A stretch of 64,000 nucleotides of DNA from Methylovirgula sp. (GTDB lineage Bacteria > Pseudomonadota > Alphaproteobacteria > Rhizobiales > Beijerinckiaceae). A program made the position numbers and the translations under genes. The stretch lies in assembly GCF_037200945.1 (NCBI RefSeq), contig NZ_JBBCGP010000001.1, positions 3,656,501 to 3,720,500 of the forward strand. Reading direction: 5' to 3'. Below the pieces are notes generated by a model. The model was not told the DNA's origin, ran no database searches, and saw only the letters and a program-made list of their open reading frames with translations. This document shows, one piece after another, positions 17,847 through 26,384 of this stretch (its first letter is position 1; every line of letters starts with the position of its first letter).

Positions 17847-18659
17847 TCAATGTCCGCCTGAACCGGGTTCGACCTTCGGCGGGGGTGCCGTTACGGTCTT
17901 TTCCGGTTGCCCGACGGAATGCTCCTGTTCCTGGTTGATGCGCGCGCTCGCGGGCTCGGCCGGTGCCTCGTTCTGCGCGTGCCATTCATGGTGCGCGGCA
18001 GCCGTGTCATGGCCGTTGGGTGGCGCATGATAGGTCTGCGGGCCACTCAATCCATCATGGCCGTAAAGGCTCGTCAGCGAGGTCAGGCCGCCCGCGGGCT
18101 CCGAGCTTCTGCGTCCGCTTTGCGACCCGACCTTGACGTGATGCCCTGCCGCAAGATTGTCGAGCAGCTTGTTGAAATTCTCTTCGGTCAGATCTTCGTA
18201 ATAGTCATCATTGATCTGCACCATCGGCGCATTGCAGCAGGCGCCAAGGCATTCCACTTCGAGCCAGGAAAACAGACCATCGGCTGTGACGTGGCTTTGC
18301 GCGCCGATGCGGGCCTGGAGCACTTTCTTGATTGCATCGGCGCCACGCAGAACGCAGGGCGTCGTGCCGCAGAACTGAATGAAATATTTGCCGACCGGGG
18401 CGAGATTGAACATCGTATAGAAGGTCGCGACCTCGAACACGCGGATCGTCGCCATGCCGAGCTTCGCCGCAACATTCTCGATTGCCGGCTTCGGCAGCCA
18501 ACCGTCATTCTGCTTCTGCGCGATCCAAAGCAGGGCGATCACGGCCGACGCTTGGCGTCCCGGCGGATATTTGGCGATCTCCCGCCCGCAGCGCGCCTCG
18601 TTCTCCGGCGTGAAGGCGAAGCTTTCGGGTTGTATTTCGGCGAGGCGGCGCACGCTCAT
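17847..18659 (-). CDS. nuoE: NADH-quinone oxidoreductase subunit E with long C-terminal tail
   Basis: 270 residues. The thioredoxin-like [2Fe-2S] domain fills about 1-175 with ligands C97, C102, C137 and C141 (FCGTTPCVLRG; ECLGACCNAP). After about residue 180 the protein continues for 90 residues that are Pro/Ala/Glu/His-rich and probably disordered, longer than the roughly 165-220 residues common for NuoE. ATGA overlap with the 96-residue membrane protein gene upstream implies coupled translation. The protein partners NuoF in the NADH-oxidising module. Confidence 0.95.
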   Translation of the reverse strand: MSVRRLAEIQPESFAFTPENEARCGREIAKYPPGRQASAVIALLWIAQKQNDGWLPKPAIENVAAKLGMATIRVFEVATFYTMFNLAPVGKYFIQFCGTTPCVLRGADAIKKVLQARIGAQSHVTADGLFSWLEVECLGACCNAPMVQINDDYYEDLTEENFNKLLDNLAAGHHVKVGSQSGRRSSEPAGGLTSLTSLYGHDGLSGPQTYHAPPNGHDTAAAHHEWHAQNEAPAEPASARINQEQEHSVGQPEKTVTAPPPKVEPGSGGH

Positions 18660-18946
18660 CGATGGCCTCCCAAAAGCGTTTCATTTGCGGGGTGCCCGCG
18701 CACCACAAAAGTATTCCACAAACTATTTGCTACGGTTTTGCCAAGTCCAAATCCCGATATTAACGCAACAATCAAGACAATTAAAAGCAGCAATCCATCG
18801 TGTGGCCCCGGATAATTAGTGGGTGACAACACAAATTTCACGACAAGCATTCCGGCGATCAACGCAGACAAACACGATCCAACGATGCCACCTGCGACCG
18901 AGACGACAAATCCAGCTAACTTCAGCTCAAGGCTTTCGGGATTCAT
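18656..18946 (-). CDS. Small two-helix membrane protein embedded in the nuo operon
   Basis: 96 residues. Two hydrophobic segments are visible, about 11-41 (GFVVSVAGGIVGSCLSALIA and onward) and 51-70 (GLLLLIVLIVALISGFGLGK). They flank a short polar Pro/Gly loop, with a polar C-terminus. Both ends overlap their neighbours by ATGA: its start with the nuoD stop and its stop with the nuoE start. It is therefore part of the operon and probably translated in step. I do not recognise the family, and it is not one of the 14 core subunits. A complex I accessory or assembly factor is possible but unproven; a chance hitchhiker is the alternative. Confidence 0.8.
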   Translation of the reverse strand: MNPESLELKLAGFVVSVAGGIVGSCLSALIAGMLVVKFVLSPTNYPGPHDGLLLLIVLIVALISGFGLGKTVANSLWNTFVVRGHPANETLLGGHR

Positions 18947-20130
18947 CGATCGACCTCCCCGAAAACAATGTCGAGCGAGCCGAGAATAGCGCTCACGTCA
19001 GCGAGCATCGTCTTGCGGCAAAGGAAATCCATCGCCTGGAGATGGGCGAAGCCCGGCGCGCGGATTTTACAGCGATAGGGTTTGTTGGTACCGTCGGAGA
19101 CGAGATAGACGCCGAACTCGCCCTTCGGTGCCTCAACCGCCGCATAGACTTCACCAGCCGGCACATGGACGCCCTCGGTATAAAGCTTGAAGTGATGGAT
19201 CAAGGCCTCCATCGACTGCTTCATCTCTGCGCGACTCGGCGGCGCGACCTTGCCTTTGACATGCACCGGCCCCTGTCCGTTCGCGGACATGAGCTTCTCG
19301 ACACATTGTTTCATGATGCTGGTCGACTGCCGCATCTCTTCCATGCGGATAACCTGACGATCGTAATTGTCGCCATGTAAGCCGACCGGGATGTCGAACT
19401 GCATTTCCTCGTAGCATTCGTAGGGCTGCGACTTGCGTAAATCCCACGCCGCGCCCGAACCGCGCACCATGACGCCGGAAAAGCCCCAGCGCCAGCAATC
19501 TTCAAGGCTGACCACGCCGATATCGACGTTGCGTTGTTTGAAGATGCGGTTCTCGATGAAGAGTTCCTGCAGATCGTCGAGCACTTTCAGGAAAGGATCG
19601 CACCAATTGCCGATGTCTTCGATCAAGCGCGGCGGCAAATCCTGATGCACGCCGCCGGGACGGAAGTAAGCCGCATGCATCCGCGAGCCAGACGCGCGCT
19701 CATAGAAGACCATGAGCTTTTCACGTTCCTCGAAGCCCCAGAGCGGCGGCGTCAAGGCGCCGACGTCCATCGCTTGCGTCGTGACGTTGAGGAGATGCGA
19801 CAGGATACGGCCGATTTCGGCATAGAGAACACGGATCAATTGCGCGCGGCGCGGCACCTCGACGCCGAGCAATCTCTCAATAGCAAGACAGAACGCATGT
19901 TCCTGGTTCATCGGCGCGACGTAATCGAGCCGATCGAAATAAGGCACGTTCTGCAGATAGGTGCGCGCCTCCATCAGCTTCTCGGTGCCGCGATGCAGCA
20001 GGCCGATATGCGGATCGACACGCTCCACGACTTCGCCGTCGAGTTCCAGAACAAGCCGCAGCACGCCATGCGCCGCGGGATGTTGCGGGCCGAAATTGAT
20101 CGAGAAATTGCGGACGTTCTGATCGGTCAT
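18943..20130 (-). CDS. nuoD: NADH-quinone oxidoreductase subunit D
   Basis: 395 residues, the 49-kDa subunit forming much of the quinone pocket with NuoB. The N-terminal FGPQHPAAHGVLRLVLELDG contains the quinone-contacting His region. HRGTEKLMEARTYLQNVPYF and DRLDYVAPMNQEHAF follow, and the C-terminus ends DIVFGEVDR. NuoC and NuoD are separate genes, the alphaproteobacterial state. The start overlaps the nuoC stop by four bases. Confidence 0.97.
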   Translation of the reverse strand: MTDQNVRNFSINFGPQHPAAHGVLRLVLELDGEVVERVDPHIGLLHRGTEKLMEARTYLQNVPYFDRLDYVAPMNQEHAFCLAIERLLGVEVPRRAQLIRVLYAEIGRILSHLLNVTTQAMDVGALTPPLWGFEEREKLMVFYERASGSRMHAAYFRPGGVHQDLPPRLIEDIGNWCDPFLKVLDDLQELFIENRIFKQRNVDIGVVSLEDCWRWGFSGVMVRGSGAAWDLRKSQPYECYEEMQFDIPVGLHGDNYDRQVIRMEEMRQSTSIMKQCVEKLMSANGQGPVHVKGKVAPPSRAEMKQSMEALIHHFKLYTEGVHVPAGEVYAAVEAPKGEFGVYLVSDGTNKPYRCKIRAPGFAHLQAMDFLCRKTMLADVSAILGSLDIVFGEVDR

Positions 20131-20768
20131 TGCGGTTTGACTTGCGGGTCCTGAACGGGCGGCACGGTACTGGCCTTTTCGTCACCTGGAAGCACGTAAT
20201 CGACCGCGCCCTCCCATGGCGAGAGAAAGTCGAAGCTGCGAAACTCCTGCCGCAAATTGACCGGCTCGTAGACAACCCGCTTTTGCGCATCGTCGTAACG
20301 AACCTCGACATAGCCGGTCATCGGGAAATCCTTGCGCAAAGGATGCCCCTCGAACCCGTAGTCGGTGAGAATGCGCCGCAAATCCGGGTGACCCGAAAAG
20401 AACACGCCGAAAAGATCGTAGGCTTCTCGCTCGTACCAATCGGCGGCGGGATAAAGCGCCGTCAGCGAGGCCACCGGCACATCCTCGTCGGTCGCGACCT
20501 TGATGCGGATGCGACGGTTGTGCTTCGGCGACAACAAATGCGTCACAACATCGAAGCGTGGCACACGCGTCGGATAATCGACGGCCGTGAGATCGATGAA
20601 GGAAACGAAGAGGCAGGACGGGTCGTCGCGCAGATAACGCACGGTCTCGATGAGCCGCGCCGGCTCGACATCGAGCGTCAGTTCGTCATAGGCCACGACG
20701 CTCGCGGCGATGGCGCCAGGGAGTGCAGCAGCGATCGAATTTCCAAGGGCCTGAAGTTCGTCGCTCAT
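20127..20768 (-). CDS. nuoC: NADH-quinone oxidoreductase subunit C
   Basis: 213 residues from the ATG at 20768, which has GAGGAA upstream; a GTG two codons earlier is the alternative. It is the 30-kDa subunit of the peripheral arm. Signatures: DEDVPVASLTALYPAADWYE, REAYDLFGVFFSGHPDLRRI, LTDYGFEGHPLRKDFPMTGY. The C-terminal 60 residues are the usual variable tail. Confidence 0.96.
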   Translation of the reverse strand: MSDELQALGNSIAAALPGAIAASVVAYDELTLDVEPARLIETVRYLRDDPSCLFVSFIDLTAVDYPTRVPRFDVVTHLLSPKHNRRIRIKVATDEDVPVASLTALYPAADWYEREAYDLFGVFFSGHPDLRRILTDYGFEGHPLRKDFPMTGYVEVRYDDAQKRVVYEPVNLRQEFRSFDFLSPWEGAVDYVLPGDEKASTVPPVQDPQVKPQ

Positions 20769-20780
20769 CCACACAATTCC

Positions 20781-21350
20781 TCAGCGCTCGATCGTCCCGG
20801 TCCGGCGTATTTTTTTTTGCAGCAGCAGCACGCCGTACAGCAGGGCCTCGGCTGAGGGCGGACAGCCCGGGATGTAAATATCAACCGGCACGATCCGGTC
20901 GCAGCCACGCACCACCGAATAAGAATAATGATAATAGCCGCCGCCGTTGGCGCACGAGCCCATCGAGATGACGTAGCGCGGCTCCGGCATCTGGTCGTAG
21001 ACCTTGCGCAACGCGGGCGCCATCTTGTTGGTGAGCGTACCGGCGACGATCATCACATCGCTTTGCCGTGGCGACGCGCGCGGCGCGAAGCCGAACCGTT
21101 CGACATCGTAGCGCGGCATCGACACCTGCATCATCTCGACAGCGCAGCAGGCGAGACCGAATGTCATCCACATCAGCGAGCCGGTGCGCGCCCAGGTGAT
21201 CAGGGCGTCGGCGGTCGTCACCAGCATACCCTTGTCGGCCAGTTCGTTGCTGATCGCAAGAAAGCTCGGGTCGTCGGAGCGTACCGGCCTGCCCGTCGCG
21301 GGATGAACGAGTGTGCCGGAAGCGCTGTCCGAGAGGGCGCTCAATCCCAT
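20781..21350 (-). CDS. nuoB: NADH-quinone oxidoreductase subunit B
   Basis: 189 residues from the ATG at 21350, which follows an AGGGAG site; a GTG seven codons earlier would overlap nuoA further. The subunit holds cluster N2, the terminal iron-sulfur centre. Ligands are seen in FGLACCAVEMMQ (adjacent Cys pair), GSCANGGGYYHYSYS and IPGCPPSAEALLYG. The start lies inside the 3' end of nuoA, so translation is probably coupled. Confidence 0.97.
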   Translation of the reverse strand: MGLSALSDSASGTLVHPATGRPVRSDDPSFLAISNELADKGMLVTTADALITWARTGSLMWMTFGLACCAVEMMQVSMPRYDVERFGFAPRASPRQSDVMIVAGTLTNKMAPALRKVYDQMPEPRYVISMGSCANGGGYYHYSYSVVRGCDRIVPVDIYIPGCPPSAEALLYGVLLLQKKIRRTGTIER

Positions 21351-21706
21351 TCCAACGCTCCCTTTCGCCACTCGTACACAAAGCCGATCGTCAGGACGCC
21401 CAGAAAGATCATGACGGCCCAGAAGCCAGCGCTCCCGATCGCCTTGAAGGCCAGGGCCCAGGGAAAGAGAAAGGCGACTTCAAGATCGAAGATGATGAAC
21501 AGCAGCGAGACGAGATAAAACCGCACGTCGAACTTCATGCGTGCGTCGTCAAAGGCGTTGAAGCCGCACTCGTAGGCCGAGAGCTTTTCGGTATCCGGGG
21601 CCTTGAAAGCGAGCAAAAAAGGCGCCACGGCCAAAGCCGCGCTGATGATCGCCGCGACGACCATGAAGATGACGAGCGGCAGATACTGTGCGAGCAGGTT
21701 TGGCAT
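21341..21706 (-). CDS. nuoA: NADH-quinone oxidoreductase subunit A
   Basis: 121 residues, three membrane helices (ND3). Helix 1 is YLPLVIFMVVAAIISAALAV. The conserved quinone-site loop reads EKLSAYECGFNAFDDARMKF with the switch Cys, followed by DVRFYLVSLLFIIFDLEVAF. It is the first gene of the nuo operon; the promoter should lie in the 260 bases upstream (to about 21970). Confidence 0.97.
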   Translation of the reverse strand: MPNLLAQYLPLVIFMVVAAIISAALAVAPFLLAFKAPDTEKLSAYECGFNAFDDARMKFDVRFYLVSLLFIIFDLEVAFLFPWALAFKAIGSAGFWAVMIFLGVLTIGFVYEWRKGALEWD

Positions 21707-21974
21707 GGTCCATATATCCTAGGCGGTAGACTAGGAGACTTCTAATTCCAACCAAGCGTTCCCTACCGCAGTGCAATCTTCGGCGCAAGCACATGCCCGT
21801 GAGATTTACCGCTCTCGCCAAACTTTTCTTTTTCGTTGAGGCAGGAATCGGTCAATGCAAATGAATTCAACATATTAGACCAAAATCAGCATTGCCCGCC
21901 AGTCAGGCCCGGCGGACTTCAGTCGCGCGCCCCGGACGCCGTCGCGCCCGTGGCCAGCAACGCGCAGCGACACA

Positions 21975-22286
21975 TCAAGAGAGTGGCGTATGCTGAGTCG
22001 CGTCTTTGATGACCTTGGTCGCTTCCGTTCCATAGTCATCGAAGGCGCTGCGCACGAACTTGGATTGCGCCTCGATGAATTCCGGCACGGAGCCGCAATT
22101 CTGGATCTTGCCGTAGAAATCGCTGTGTGCGCGCAGACGATGCGCGGCGAAACGCAAGGATTCCGAAGCCAGAGCAACTGGCCATTCAATCCACGTTTGG
22201 CGCCACACGTCATGCAGCGGCGCCGTCGCCGAAAAAAGACTGTTCTGCGCGTTTTGTATTTCAGAGCTAATGGCTTGCGTTTCCAT
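21975..22286 (-). CDS. Phasin-family protein
   Basis: 103 residues from the ATG at 22286, with GGAGGA nine bases upstream; ten more in-frame codons precede it. The protein is helical and amphipathic. Its second half, SDFYGKIQNCGSVPEFIEAQ followed by SKFVRSAFDDYGTEATKVIK, matches the Phasin_2 pattern (KIQNCxSPxEFxxxQxxFVxxAxxDY). Phasins coat polyhydroxybutyrate granules, which fits carbon storage in a methylotroph-like alphaproteobacterium. It is divergent from the alcohol dehydrogenase gene. Confidence 0.82.
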   Translation of the reverse strand: METQAISSEIQNAQNSLFSATAPLHDVWRQTWIEWPVALASESLRFAAHRLRAHSDFYGKIQNCGSVPEFIEAQSKFVRSAFDDYGTEATKVIKDATQHTPLS

Positions 22287-22491
22287 GACGTCCTCCACCG
22301 AGGCGATGCCTCGCACGTTTGGATTTGCAGATTCAGCGATGCCAAACTGGCATCGTCACGCAGCAGCCCAGCCCTCGCTGCGTCCTTGAATTTTCGTAGC
22401 CTAAGAACTTAACTCGGCCGACGAAAGCATATTCAACGCATGTGACGAAAAATTCACCCTCGCAGATTTTGGCGACAATTCCCGGTGATAC

Positions 22492-23487
22492 ATGAAAGCT
22501 ATGGTTCTCCACCAAATCGGTGCACCACTTATCTATGAAGAGCTACCGGACCCCGTGCCTGGCCGCGGCGAAATTCGCGTTCGCGTCAGCGCTTGCGGCG
22601 TCTGCCGTACCGACCTTCATGTCGTTGACGGCGAATTGCCTGATCCGAAAGTTCCGATGGTCCCCGGACATGAGATCGTCGGACGGATCGATGCGATTGG
22701 CCCCGATGTCACCCATCTGAGTCTCGGCGAGCGCGTTGGCATTCCGTGGCTCGGCCATACGTGCGGCCATTGCCCGTTTTGTCTAAGCGGCCACGAAAAT
22801 CTCTGCGATTATCCGATCTTCACCGGCTATACCCGCAACGGCGGCTTTGCCACGCATGCGATCGCCGATGCACATTATACATTTCCGCTCGGCGAACATG
22901 GGTCGGATCAGGAACTCGCGCCCTTGCTCTGCGCCGGGCTGATCGGCTGGCGATCCTTCGTCATGGCGGGCGAAGGCAAAACGCTGGGCCTCTACGGTTT
23001 CGGCGCAGCGGCGCATATTATCGCACAGGTCGCGATAAAACTCGGCCGGAAGGTATTTGCCTTCACCAGCCCCGGCGACCGCGCGACGCAAGACTTCGCG
23101 CTGAGCCTGGGCGCTGTTTGGGCCGGCGGCTCAGATCAGCCGCCTCCGGAAAAGCTCGATGCGGCGATCATCTATGCGCCGGTCGGCGCGCTCGTGCCTT
23201 TGGCACTGGCGGCAGTAAAAAAGGGCGGCACCGTCGTCTGCGCCGGCATTCACATGAGCGACATTCCCGAATTTCCCTACGATCTCCTCTGGGAAGAACG
23301 GAAACTTTTCTCGGTCGCCAATCTGACGCGTCAGGATGGCATCGACTTCCTGAAGATCGCTGCGGGCGCCGATATCAAAACCTACACGACGGCCTACCCG
23401 CTCAACCGGGCGAACGAAGCCCTGGCCGATTTGAAGCATGGTCGCTTGCACGGCGCGGCAGTGCTTATTCCGCCGCAGGAGGATTGA
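22492..23487 (+). CDS. Zinc-dependent alcohol dehydrogenase, AdhP/AdhA-like
   Basis: 331 residues, MDR superfamily. The catalytic zinc site is indicated by C38 in ACGVCRTDLHV and H60-E61 in VPGHEIVG. The structural zinc lobe has C91, C94, C97 and C105 (GHTCGHCPFCLSG and HENLC). The NAD-binding loop is LGLYGFGAAAHI near 175. It most likely oxidises or reduces a primary alcohol/aldehyde with NAD(P); the substrate cannot be read. The 3' end overlaps the convergent kinase gene by 23 bases. Confidence 0.9.
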   Translation: MKAMVLHQIGAPLIYEELPDPVPGRGEIRVRVSACGVCRTDLHVVDGELPDPKVPMVPGHEIVGRIDAIGPDVTHLSLGERVGIPWLGHTCGHCPFCLSGHENLCDYPIFTGYTRNGGFATHAIADAHYTFPLGEHGSDQELAPLLCAGLIGWRSFVMAGEGKTLGLYGFGAAAHIIAQVAIKLGRKVFAFTSPGDRATQDFALSLGAVWAGGSDQPPPEKLDAAIIYAPVGALVPLALAAVKKGGTVVCAGIHMSDIPEFPYDLLWEERKLFSVANLTRQDGIDFLKIAAGADIKTYTTAYPLNRANEALADLKHGRLHGAAVLIPPQED

Positions 23488-25018
23488 GTGCGGCCTGCGC
23501 TTGCCCGAGCAGGACGTCAGAACCCTGACTCGCATCGAGCCGCGTCCATTCAATTGCGCCCAACGCCAATGTCGTTTGCTGCCGGACAACAGCTGCATTG
23601 GCGTCGGAAGCATCGTGCTGGCGCGCTTCAACACGCGCGACAAGGGTCTCGACCGGCGCGTCGAGCCACAGGCCTGTAAAAGGCACGCCGAGTTTTTTGG
23701 CGAGCGCCGCTAAAGCGATCCGCTCGTCCTCTTTGGCATGAACGGCGTCGACGATGACGCTCTGGCCGGCGCGCAAAGCGGTCTCGGCCAGATCGAGCAG
23801 GCGGTCATAAACCCGCGTCGTCACCTCCGGCGCATAGGCATCCGGGGCCAACCTTTCGTATTCGCTGACGCCACGGAGCCGCTTGCGCTCGATGTCGCTA
23901 CGCAGATGCACCGCGCCCGGCGCCCGGCCGATGGCGCCGGCAAGCGCAGTGGCGAGCGTGCTCTTGCCGGTCCCCGACAGACCGCCGACTGCCACGAGCC
24001 GGACCGGTTCGGAACACAGGAACGCCACCGAAGCAGCGAAAAAGCTCTTCGCCTCGGCGCTGTGATCTGCATCGGCAATGTCTGAGAGTGCGGCGACAAC
24101 CCGAGCGCGGATCGCCGCCCGCAATGCCAGAAACATCGGCAGCGCGGCCAGTCCCTCAAGCTCCTCCTCAAGTTCAGGCGCGCGCCACAAATAGCGGTTG
24201 AACAAGAGATTGGCATGGGCGTGGAGGCCGCGCTGCCAGAAGTCCATCAGTACGAAGGCAAGGTCATAAAGAATATCGATCGTCGCCAGCAGGTCGTCGA
24301 ATTCGATGGCGTCGAACAGGATCGGCTTGCCGTTTTCGAGAACGATATTGCGCAGGTGAACGTCACCATGGCAGCGCCGCACCTTCCCTTGCGCCTCCCG
24401 CTGTTTGAGCAACGCGGCGGTGGCGGAATAGGCCGCAAGAAAGCTCGATCTGAGAGCCGCAACGTCATTCGGCGCAAAAATTGGTGCGCCGGCGAGACCG
24501 TCGAGCGTGTCGATCATCCAGTTATGAAATCGCTGCGTCGTCTCGAGATCGCTGCGGTCCGCACGCGCGTGAGCGGCGGAAACGCTTTCGGCAAGGTCGG
24601 CAGCGACGCCTAGATCGAGTGCCCCACGCGCAGCAAGTTTGTCGAGCGTGCTCTCGTCATCGAAGCGACGCGTGTGCACCGCCCATTCGACGATGTCTCC
24701 TTCCTCGCCGCCGAGGTGCAGCCCCTTGTCTGTACGACGGATCGGCAGGGTTCCGAGATAAATGTCCGGCGCATTCTCGCGATTGACACGAATTTCGTTT
24801 TCGCAAGCTGCGCGACGCTTCTCCAGCGTCGAGAAATCCATGAAAGGAAAGAAGACGGCGCGCTTGAGCTTATAGGCTTCAGTGCCCGCGAGAAACACCA
24901 CAGCGCCATGCGTGTCGATGCGCTTTATCGAATTTTGTTGTGACTGATCAAAGCCGTAGGTCGCGGGGCTCGCGAGAAACGCGAATATGTCGTCCTGATT
25001 GGCAATTTGCGCGCCCAT
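23465..25018 (-). CDS. APH-like kinase fused to a P-loop ATPase domain
   Basis: 517 residues. The N-terminal half resembles aminoglycoside-phosphotransferase/HipA-like kinases, with RCHGDVHLRNIVLENGKPIL and FDAIEFDD supplying the catalytic Asp/Asn and metal Asp. The C-terminal part starts AVGGLSGTGKSTLATALAGA (Walker A) and continues with SDIERKRLRGV and VIVDAVHAKEDERIALAALA, like gluconate- or zeta-toxin-type kinases. This two-domain architecture is a known conserved proteobacterial family without assigned substrate. It sits 150 bases downstream of the aminotransferase, beyond its terminators, so it likely has its own promoter. Confidence 0.85.
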   Translation of the reverse strand: MGAQIANQDDIFAFLASPATYGFDQSQQNSIKRIDTHGAVVFLAGTEAYKLKRAVFFPFMDFSTLEKRRAACENEIRVNRENAPDIYLGTLPIRRTDKGLHLGGEEGDIVEWAVHTRRFDDESTLDKLAARGALDLGVAADLAESVSAAHARADRSDLETTQRFHNWMIDTLDGLAGAPIFAPNDVAALRSSFLAAYSATAALLKQREAQGKVRRCHGDVHLRNIVLENGKPILFDAIEFDDLLATIDILYDLAFVLMDFWQRGLHAHANLLFNRYLWRAPELEEELEGLAALPMFLALRAAIRARVVAALSDIADADHSAEAKSFFAASVAFLCSEPVRLVAVGGLSGTGKSTLATALAGAIGRAPGAVHLRSDIERKRLRGVSEYERLAPDAYAPEVTTRVYDRLLDLAETALRAGQSVIVDAVHAKEDERIALAALAKKLGVPFTGLWLDAPVETLVARVEARQHDASDANAAVVRQQTTLALGAIEWTRLDASQGSDVLLGQAQAALNPPAAE

Positions 25019-25036
25019 GGCTGCTCTTCACGTAAA

Positions 25037-25074
25037 GCATGAAGTGCCGGACGGGAGTGGCCGGCACTTCATGC
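25037..25074. repeat. Long perfect inverted repeat (14-bp arms)
   Basis: Arms 25037-25050 and 25061-25074 are perfectly complementary around a 10-base loop. No T-run follows on the minus strand. It is the third hairpin in the 150-base gap between two minus-strand genes. It may be an mRNA-stabilising structure or a bidirectional terminator part. Confidence 0.7.
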
Positions 25075-25089
25075 CAACCTCAATATTCC

Positions 25090-25121
25090 AAAAAATTCGG
25101 GCGGCACATATGCGCCGCCCG
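25090..25121 (-). terminator. Rho-independent terminator, second of a tandem pair
   Basis: An 8-bp GC stem (25098-25105 with 25114-25121) is followed on the minus strand by two bases and six consecutive T. It lies downstream of the aminotransferase gene and after the first terminator. Confidence 0.75.
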
Positions 25122-25129
25122 GAATGTTC

Positions 25130-25160
25130 AAAAAAGTCCGGACGGATTTTCATCCGCCCG
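25130..25160 (-). terminator. Rho-independent terminator, first of a tandem pair
   Basis: In the minus-strand transcript a 9-bp stem (25139-25147 with 25152-25160, one G-U pair) closes a GAAA tetraloop, followed by six T at 25130-25135. It sits 13 bases after the aminotransferase stop, a textbook position. Confidence 0.82.
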
Positions 25161-25172
25161 ACGACGAGAAAA

Positions 25173-26384
25173 TTATTCCGCCGCTGCGAGCTTGTGCGAA
25201 TGATCGCGCGTCTGCTCGGCGATGTAGTTGAGCGCCGCCTGGACGCCGCCCTTCTTGTGCGGAATACCAGCGAGCTCAAGCGTCATCTCGACACCGCTGA
25301 GAGCGCCGAGGATCGTCAGGTCGTTGGTATCGGCAAGATGACCGATGCGGAACACCTTGCCCGCAACGCGGCCAAGGCCGGTGCCAAGCGAAATGTCGAA
25401 GTGATCGAGCGCAAGGGCACGGAACGCATCAGCATCATGGCCCGGCGGCAACAGGACCGAGGTCACGACAGGCGAATAGTACTTCGGGTCCTTGCAGAGG
25501 ACTTCGAGACCCCACGCAACCACGGCGCGGCGGGTCGCTTCTGCATGGCGCTTGTGGCGGGCGAAGACGCGATCGTAGCCCTCCTCTTCAAGCATATCGA
25601 GCGCAACGTCGAGGCCATAAAGCAGGTTCGTCGCCGGCGTATAGGGGAAAAAGCCGCTGGCATTGGCGCCGAGCATGTCGGCCCAGGACCAATAGGACTT
25701 CGCGAACTTCGAGGTCTTCGAAGCTTCGAGCGCCTTCTGGCTCACAGCATTGAAGCCGAGACCGGCTGGGAGCATCAGGCCCTTCTGCGAGCCGGCGATG
25801 GTGACGTCGATGCCCCATTCGTCGTGACGCAGGTCGATCGATGCGAGCGACGAGACGGCATCAACGAAGTACAGCGCCGGGTGCTTCAACTCGTTGAGAA
25901 CCTCGCGGATTTCCTGCAAGGGCGAGGTCGTGCCGCTGGCCGTTTCGTTATGGACGATACAGACCGCCTTGATCTCGTGGTTCTTGTCGGCCTTGAGGCG
26001 TTCCTTGAGCTGAGCCGGGTCGGCACCGATGCGCCAATCGGATTCGATGAACTCCGGCTTGAGGCCGAGGCTCTTGGCCATCGTGTTCCACAGCGACGCG
26101 AACTGGCCAGTTTCGAACATGAGCACCTTGTCACCGGGCGACAGGGTGTTGACGAGCGCGGCTTCCCAGCCGCCGGTGCCCGACGACGGGAAAATGATGA
26201 CCGGATTCTTGGTCTTGAAGGGAGCCTTGACCTTTTCGAGCACCCGCTTCGACAACTTCTGGAACACCGGACCGCGATGATCGACGACCGGCTGATCGAT
26301 CGCGCGCAGCACGCGATCCGGGATCGGCGTCGGGCCTGGAATTTGCAGGAAATGGCGGCCGGGGCTCCGCGGCTTGTTGCTCAT
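25173..26384 (-). CDS. sgaA: Serine--glyoxylate aminotransferase
   Basis: 403 residues, class V PLP aminotransferase. It converts serine and glyoxylate to hydroxypyruvate and glycine, a key step of the serine cycle for one-carbon assimilation. N-terminal GRHFLQIPGPTPIPDRVLRA is distinctive of the family. Further motifs are FPSSGTGGWEAALVNTLSPG, FVDAVSSLASIDLRHDEWGI, and the PLP lysine K201 in GSQKGLMLP. No other serine-cycle gene (hpr, mtdA, fch, mtk) is adjacent, unlike the usual cluster of methylotrophs. A GGAG site precedes the ATG. Tandem terminators lie directly downstream. Confidence 0.93.
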   Translation of the reverse strand: MSNKPRSPGRHFLQIPGPTPIPDRVLRAIDQPVVDHRGPVFQKLSKRVLEKVKAPFKTKNPVIIFPSSGTGGWEAALVNTLSPGDKVLMFETGQFASLWNTMAKSLGLKPEFIESDWRIGADPAQLKERLKADKNHEIKAVCIVHNETASGTTSPLQEIREVLNELKHPALYFVDAVSSLASIDLRHDEWGIDVTIAGSQKGLMLPAGLGFNAVSQKALEASKTSKFAKSYWSWADMLGANASGFFPYTPATNLLYGLDVALDMLEEEGYDRVFARHKRHAEATRRAVVAWGLEVLCKDPKYYSPVVTSVLLPPGHDADAFRALALDHFDISLGTGLGRVAGKVFRIGHLADTNDLTILGALSGVEMTLELAGIPHKKGGVQAALNYIAEQTRDHSHKLAAAE

